Source: Amycolatopsis pretoriensis (GTDB lineage: Bacteria > Actinomycetota > Actinomycetes > Mycobacteriales > Pseudonocardiaceae). From it: a stretch of DNA of 64,000 nucleotides. The stretch lies in assembly GCF_900107925.1 (NCBI RefSeq), contig NZ_FNUJ01000010.1, positions 124,001 to 188,000 of the forward strand, in the 5' to 3' direction. Shown piece after piece: positions 59,740 through 64,000 of this stretch. The notes below the pieces were generated by a model. That model worked only from the letters and a program-made list of their open reading frames with translations, had not been told where the DNA came from and searched no databases. The translations under genes and the position numbers were made by a program. Position 1 is the stretch's first letter. The number at the start of each line of letters is the position of its first letter.

Positions 59740-62268
59740 CTACTCCCGCAGGCCGATAGCGTCGATCGGCCGGGCCCTCAGTGCCACGAACGTCGACAAC
59801 CCCATCGCCAAGAACCCCAGTACCGCCGCCCCGCCGATGACTCCGAAGTAGACGGACAACGGACCCGACGGCACCGGGCTCCCCCGCAACCCCGCGTTCA
59901 GCAACCCCAATGGCACCAACGCGACCACAGTCCCCACGACCACGGCGATCCCCACCGTCACCAAAGCCTCGAGCCGCATCATGTGCGTCACCTGGCGACG
60001 AGTCGTCCCCACCAACCGCAGCAACGCGAACTCGCGGGACCGCTGGGCCGTCGTCAACACCAGTGTGTTGGCCACCGAAATCGCCAAGTACCCGACGATC
60101 ACCCCCGCCGCCACCAGGTTCAAGTAGAACTGCGCCTCCGAAGACGGCGAAGCGGACGCGGACGAAGACGACGCAGCCACCGTCAAACCCGGGTACGGCA
60201 ACGAACGCAACGCCGCGGCCACCGCCGCGGGATCCGCGCCGGGAGCACGCCGGACCAGCACCGAGTCGTCCAACCGCCCGCCATTGTGCTGACGTGCCAA
60301 CGAAACCGGCAGGACGAAGTCGCCGAAAGCCTTGTCGTGCGTGTACGTCGCCACCAGGCGGAGCTTGGCCGGGACGCCGTCGCCGAAATAGAACGTCACC
60401 TCGTCGCCCAGCTTCTTGTCCTGCCAGGCGGCCTCCGCCTTGCTCAGCGCCACCGTGTCGCCCGTCAAATCCGCGAGCCGGCCGGAGTCGACGCCCAGTT
60501 CCAACACCCCCTGAGACGAACCCAGCCCCTGCGCCGACGTTCGCTGGACGTCCGTGCTGTCGCCCACCGTCGACACCGTCAGCACCGACGTGCGCACCAC
60601 CGGCGTCGCCGCGGCCACGCCCGGCAACCGGCTGACCGCCGCGGCCACCTCCGGCGAGACCCCCGCCGGGCCGGACAGCTCGTAGTCGGCCGTGGTCGAG
60701 CGCGAGGTCTCCGCTGCGGCGGCCGCCGTCGCGGACGTGGGGCCGTAGAACATCGCCAGCGCGAACGCGATCGCCAGCATCAACGGCGTCGCCGCCGCGG
60801 CCAGGCGCCGCGTGCCGGCCTGGGCGTTCGCCCCGGCCAGGTAGCCGCTGATCCGCCACAGCCGCGCCAGCACCGGGCTCAGGAACCGCACCGCCACCCC
60901 GGTCACCTGCGGCCCCACCACGGCCAGCCCGATCACGATCACCAGCGTCGACATCGACGAAACCGCCGTCGCCACGTCGCCGCGCAGGAACAGCGGCACC
61001 AGCGCACCGGCCAACCCGGCCAGCACCAGGCTCCAGCCGGTGATCGCCCGGACGCGGCCGAGCTCACGACGTTCGACCGCCGCCTCGCCGAGTGCCTCGA
61101 CCGGCCGGATCGACGACGGGCGCCGCGACGCCGCCCACGCCGCCAGCCGGGCCGCGCCCAGCCCCAGCAGCACCGCCGCCAGCGACGGCAGCGGGCTGAT
61201 CGCCAGGCCGAAGTCGGCCGGGATCACGCCGATCGCGGCGAACGCGTCGCGCAGCCCGGACGCGACCGCCAGGCCCAGCGCGCCGCCGAGCACGCCGGCG
61301 ACGAGCGCGACGATCGTCGTCTCCAGGCCGATGAGCTTGCGGATCTGCCGCGGCGTCGCCGCGACCGCCCGCAGCAGCGCGAACTCCCGGCGCCGCTGGT
61401 TGATCGTCAACGCGAGCGTGCTGGCCACCACGAAAATGGCCACGAGCAGGGCGAACCCGCCGAACGAGCCGGCGATCGCGAGCAGCAGCGTCCGCGTCTG
61501 GCTGACGTCGAGGAACTCGATCGTGCTGCGCTCGACGCCGGTGGTGACTTCGGCGCCACCGGCGACCGCGCCGATCCGCTCGGCCAGCGTCTCGGGCGCC
61601 ACACCAGGTTCGGCCAGGACGCCGATCGCGTGCGCCTGGCCGGGGCGGGCGGCCAGTTCCAGGGCCCGGGACGGCGTGAAGAACAGCGCCGACTGCCGCG
61701 ACAACGCGTCCACGATCCCGCTCACGCGGAACTCGACGGGCACTGATCGGGTCATGATCCGCACCTGCCCGTCGACACCGACCCCCGCCTGCCGCGCCAG
61801 TTCGGCGTCCAGCACGACCTCGTCCGGCGCCCCGGGCGCCCGGCCGGCGCTCAGCCGGAACGGCGCCAGGACGGCCGCGTCCCAGTTGTGGCCCAGCGAC
61901 TGCGGGCCGCCGAGCACCTCCCCGGAAGCCGTGACGACCTGCGCCGGGAAGCTCTGCTCGGCCACCGCCGTCCGGACACCGGGCACCGAAGCGATCCGCC
62001 CGGCCAGCTCCGCGGGCACCGAAGGCTGCTCGCCGACCTGGTCGAACGTCAGCGCGTCGGCACCCGGCGGGTGCACGGTCTGGGCACCGCCGACGACGAC
62101 GGCCGCGGCGGCGTAGCGCTGGGTGGGGACGCCGGCGCGCAGGCCGGACTCCATGAGGACCCCGCAGCCCGCGACCAGCGCGGTACCGCAGAGGATCGCG
62201 ATGAAAGCGCCGGTGAACCCGCCGAGCCGGCTGCGGATGGTCTGCCACGCGAGGGTCAGCACGCTCAC
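59740..62268 (-). CDS. FtsX/MacB-type ABC transporter permease
   Basis: An 842-residue permease with two FtsX domains. One N-terminal membrane segment (residues about 12-32), an extracytoplasmic domain, three segments with the FtsX signature (TINQRRREFALLRAVAATPRQIRKLI), a second N-terminal-type segment, another large external domain, and a final set of three segments repeating QRSREFALLRLVGTTRRQ. Ends RPIDAIGLRE. Such transporters move lipoproteins, peptides or antibiotics out of the membrane. GTG 62268 overlaps the ATPase stop as GTGA, which fixes the start; the longer open frame upstream runs inside the ATPase gene. Confidence 0.92.
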   Translation of the reverse strand: MSVLTLAWQTIRSRLGGFTGAFIAILCGTALVAGCGVLMESGLRAGVPTQRYAAAAVVVGGAQTVHPPGADALTFDQVGEQPSVPAELAGRIASVPGVRTAVAEQSFPAQVVTASGEVLGGPQSLGHNWDAAVLAPFRLSAGRAPGAPDEVVLDAELARQAGVGVDGQVRIMTRSVPVEFRVSGIVDALSRQSALFFTPSRALELAARPGQAHAIGVLAEPGVAPETLAERIGAVAGGAEVTTGVERSTIEFLDVSQTRTLLLAIAGSFGGFALLVAIFVVASTLALTINQRRREFALLRAVAATPRQIRKLIGLETTIVALVAGVLGGALGLAVASGLRDAFAAIGVIPADFGLAISPLPSLAAVLLGLGAARLAAWAASRRPSSIRPVEALGEAAVERRELGRVRAITGWSLVLAGLAGALVPLFLRGDVATAVSSMSTLVIVIGLAVVGPQVTGVAVRFLSPVLARLWRISGYLAGANAQAGTRRLAAAATPLMLAIAFALAMFYGPTSATAAAAAETSRSTTADYELSGPAGVSPEVAAAVSRLPGVAAATPVVRTSVLTVSTVGDSTDVQRTSAQGLGSSQGVLELGVDSGRLADLTGDTVALSKAEAAWQDKKLGDEVTFYFGDGVPAKLRLVATYTHDKAFGDFVLPVSLARQHNGGRLDDSVLVRRAPGADPAAVAAALRSLPYPGLTVAASSSSASASPSSEAQFYLNLVAAGVIVGYLAISVANTLVLTTAQRSREFALLRLVGTTRRQVTHMMRLEALVTVGIAVVVGTVVALVPLGLLNAGLRGSPVPSGPLSVYFGVIGGAAVLGFLAMGLSTFVALRARPIDAIGLRE

Positions 62269-62999
62269 CACTCCCCGAGGTGCGTCATGCGCTCCGCCAC
62301 CCGCTCGGGGGTGGGGTGCGGCAGGTGCCCGGCCAGCTTGCCGTCGGCCAGGAAGAGGACGCCGTGCGCGGCCGAGGCGGCGACCGGGTCGTGGGTCACC
62401 ATCAGGACCGTCTGGCCCATCCCGTCGACGACGGCGCGGAGCAGGTCGAGGACCTGCCGCGCGGTGCGGGTGTCGAGCGCGCCGGTCGGCTCGTCGGCCA
62501 GCACGACGTCGGGCCGGGCGATGAGCGCCCGCGCGATCGCGACGCGCTGCTGCTGCCCGCCGGACAGCTCCGCCGGCCGGTGCTCCAGCCGCTTGGCCAT
62601 CCCGACGCCTTCGACGATTTCGCGCAGCCACTGCGGATCCGGCTTGGCGCCGGCCAGCCGCATCGGCAGCGTGATGTTCTGCAGCACGTTCAGCGACGGC
62701 AGCAGGTTGTAGGCCTGGAACACGAACCCGACGCGGGTGCGCCGCAGCCGCGTCAGCTCGTTCTCCTTCAGCCGCCCGATCTCGGTGCCGCCGAGCACGA
62801 CCTTCCCCGACGTCGGCCGGTCCAGCCCGGCCGCGCAGTGCAGGAAGGTGCTCTTGCCCGAGCCCGACGGGCCCATCACGGCGGTGAACGTCCCCCGCGG
62901 CACCCCCGTCGTCACGCCGTCGAGCGCGGTGACGGCGCCGTCGCCGGAGCCGTACACCTTCCGCACCCCGGCCAGTTCCAGCGCGTTCCCTGTGGTCAT
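62265..62999 (-). CDS. ABC transporter ATP-binding protein (LolD/MacB type)
   Basis: A 244-residue ATPase. Walker A is GPSGSGKS (43-50), the Q loop is in FVFQAYNLLPSLNV, the signature is LSGGQQQRVAIARAL, Walker B is VVLADEPTGALD, and the H loop is VTHD. It partners the overlapping permease. ATG 62999 has AAGGGG upstream. The promoter region faces the divergent kinase gene and contains CGCCCTAGT (63037-63029 on the minus strand) as a possible -10 area. Confidence 0.94.
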   Translation of the reverse strand: MTTGNALELAGVRKVYGSGDGAVTALDGVTTGVPRGTFTAVMGPSGSGKSTFLHCAAGLDRPTSGKVVLGGTEIGRLKENELTRLRRTRVGFVFQAYNLLPSLNVLQNITLPMRLAGAKPDPQWLREIVEGVGMAKRLEHRPAELSGGQQQRVAIARALIARPDVVLADEPTGALDTRTARQVLDLLRAVVDGMGQTVLMVTHDPVAASAAHGVLFLADGKLAGHLPHPTPERVAERMTHLGEW

Positions 63000-63123
63000 T
63001 TTCGATCCCCTTCGTTCTCTGACACGAAAACTAGGGCGCTGACCTGGCCCGATCGATCCCGTGGAGAGGTGGATCCGGGGTAGCGCCAGCACCACCACGG
63101 TGGTGGGGTGGGACACTCCCGTC

Positions 63124-64000
63124 GTGAAGTCCCGCCTGCGCGTGTGGTGGTCGGCGATCCGGTACCTCGTGGTCGGCGCCGGCACCTCGGTGCTGTCGAT
63201 CCTGGCTCTGGCCGGGCTCTTCGGCGTGCTGCTGCTGTGCCCGTTCGGGGTCGGGATCCCGTCGCTGGCCCCGGCGATCCGGCTTTCGCGGTGGCCGGTC
63301 GGGGTCGACCGGCGCCGGGCCGCGCGCCGGCTCGGCGAGGCCATTCCCGAGCCCTACCGCGACGGCTCCCCGCTGAAGGACCCGGCGACCCGCCGCGACC
63401 TCGCGTGGCTCGCGATCCACGCCGCGACCGGGATGCTGCTCGGCAGCATGGCGTTCGGCCTGCCGCTCGGCGTGGTCCAGCAGGTCGTGACGCTCGTGGC
63501 CTGGCCGGCCGCGGGCGGGATCGAAGGGTCCCTCGGCTTCGTGGTCGATTCGTGGCCGCGGGCCGGGCTGACCCTCCTGGCCGGCATCGCCTTCGCCGGG
63601 CTGACGCTCCTGCTGCCCCGCGCCGCGCGCTGGCAGGCCCGCACCGCGCGGAAGCTGCTCCGGCCGGCGCCCGGTGTCGTGCTGGCCGACCGGGTCGCCG
63701 AACTGACCGCGACGCGGGCGGCCGCGCTGGAGGCGCACGGCGCCGAGCTGCGCCGCATCGAGCGTGACCTGCACGACGGCACCCAGGCGCGGATCGCCGC
63801 GGTCGTGCTCCAGCTCGGCATCGCCGGGCAGCTCTACGACCGCGACCCGGACACGGTGCGCGACCTGCTGGTCAAGGCCCAGGACACCGCGACCGACGCG
63901 CTGGCCGAGCTGCGGACCGTCGTGCGCAGCATCTACCCGCCGCTGCTGAGCGAGCGCGGGCTCACCGGGGCGGTGCGCGCGCTGGCCGAGCACTGCCCGG
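63124..64000 (+). CDS. Sensor histidine kinase, 5' part, cut by the window edge
   Basis: 292 codons of a NarL-type kinase continue past the right edge. The N-terminal part has hydrophobic segments about 15-50, 105-135 and 150-175 in the style of the actinomycete 'putative sensor' domain. HisKA_3 follows with ERDLHDGTQAR (His217). GTG 63124 is my chosen start; the reading frame is continuous from there. Divergent from the ABC transporter, so the two-component system probably controls it. CCACCAC/GTGGTGG (63092-63106) lies just upstream as a perfect palindrome. Confidence 0.88.
   Translation, partial: MKSRLRVWWSAIRYLVVGAGTSVLSILALAGLFGVLLLCPFGVGIPSLAPAIRLSRWPVGVDRRRAARRLGEAIPEPYRDGSPLKDPATRRDLAWLAIHAATGMLLGSMAFGLPLGVVQQVVTLVAWPAAGGIEGSLGFVVDSWPRAGLTLLAGIAFAGLTLLLPRAARWQARTARKLLRPAPGVVLADRVAELTATRAAALEAHGAELRRIERDLHDGTQARIAAVVLQLGIAGQLYDRDPDTVRDLLVKAQDTATDALAELRTVVRSIYPPLLSERGLTGAVRALAEHCP

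Noticed and set aside
42964..64000. Right-hand genes as members of the macrolactam cluster
   Set aside because: No TTAGGGG-N24 promoters are seen beyond 42.9 kb and the functions are general (stress, xylan use, transport).

Overview
The window is very GC-rich and densely coding, with strong third-position G/C bias. It looks like an actinomycete of the Pseudonocardiaceae type, with Amycolatopsis as my best guess. That guess rests on gene style and intergenic palindromes, not on any marker gene. I see no rRNA, tRNA, CRISPR array or insertion sequence.

Region 1 (1-42.9 kb) is most of a type I polyketide cluster for a macrolactam started by a beta-amino acid, closely following the vicenistatin logic. 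Three PKS genes lie on the minus strand: one cut by the left edge, a single-module gene, and a 5225-residue gene with a loading ACP and three modules. All four complete modules are KS-AT-DH-KR-ACP with malonyl-type AT motifs, so this part of the chain should be polyene-like. The starter genes are glutamate mutase (two subunits), a PLP decarboxylase, two stand-alone adenylating enzymes (VinM and VinN types), a discrete ACP (VinL), a transfer acyltransferase (VinK) and a deprotecting aminopeptidase (VinJ). Established logic for this family: glutamate becomes 3-methylaspartate, which is loaded on the ACP, decarboxylated to 3-aminoisobutyrate, capped with alanine, passed to the PKS, extended, and then uncapped before lactam closure. 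Tailoring and support genes are a P450, a glycosyltransferase, two type II thioesterases, an acyl-CoA carboxylase beta/epsilon pair whose key residue suggests malonyl-CoA supply, one LAL (large LuxR) regulator, a kinase/regulator pair and a small PqqD-like protein. Deoxysugar genes, an export gene and the terminal thioesterase module are not in the window and may lie to the left.

A shared promoter architecture ties the cluster together. A TTAGGGG-type heptamer sits 24-25 bp upstream of a TANNNT-like -10 box before six cluster transcription units (PKS C, PKS A, vinM operon, vinJ-vinK, TEII-accB-accE, and a looser version at the first TEII). At two promoters 10 kb apart the heptamer is doubled in an identical 17-bp element. 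I propose this is the binding site of the LAL regulator.

Region 2 (42.9-64 kb) appears to be ordinary chromosome: an anti-sigma-like ATPase facing a STAS protein, a 146-bp interrupted palindrome, a divergent RclR/RclA-like pair, an oxidase-esterase-regulator operon, an ABC transporter operon ending in a secreted phosphoesterase, an orphan response regulator, a secreted GH11 xylanase with a polysaccharide deacetylase, and a MacB/FtsX-type ABC transporter divergent from a truncated histidine kinase. Convergent gene ends carry several long, nearly perfect hairpins.
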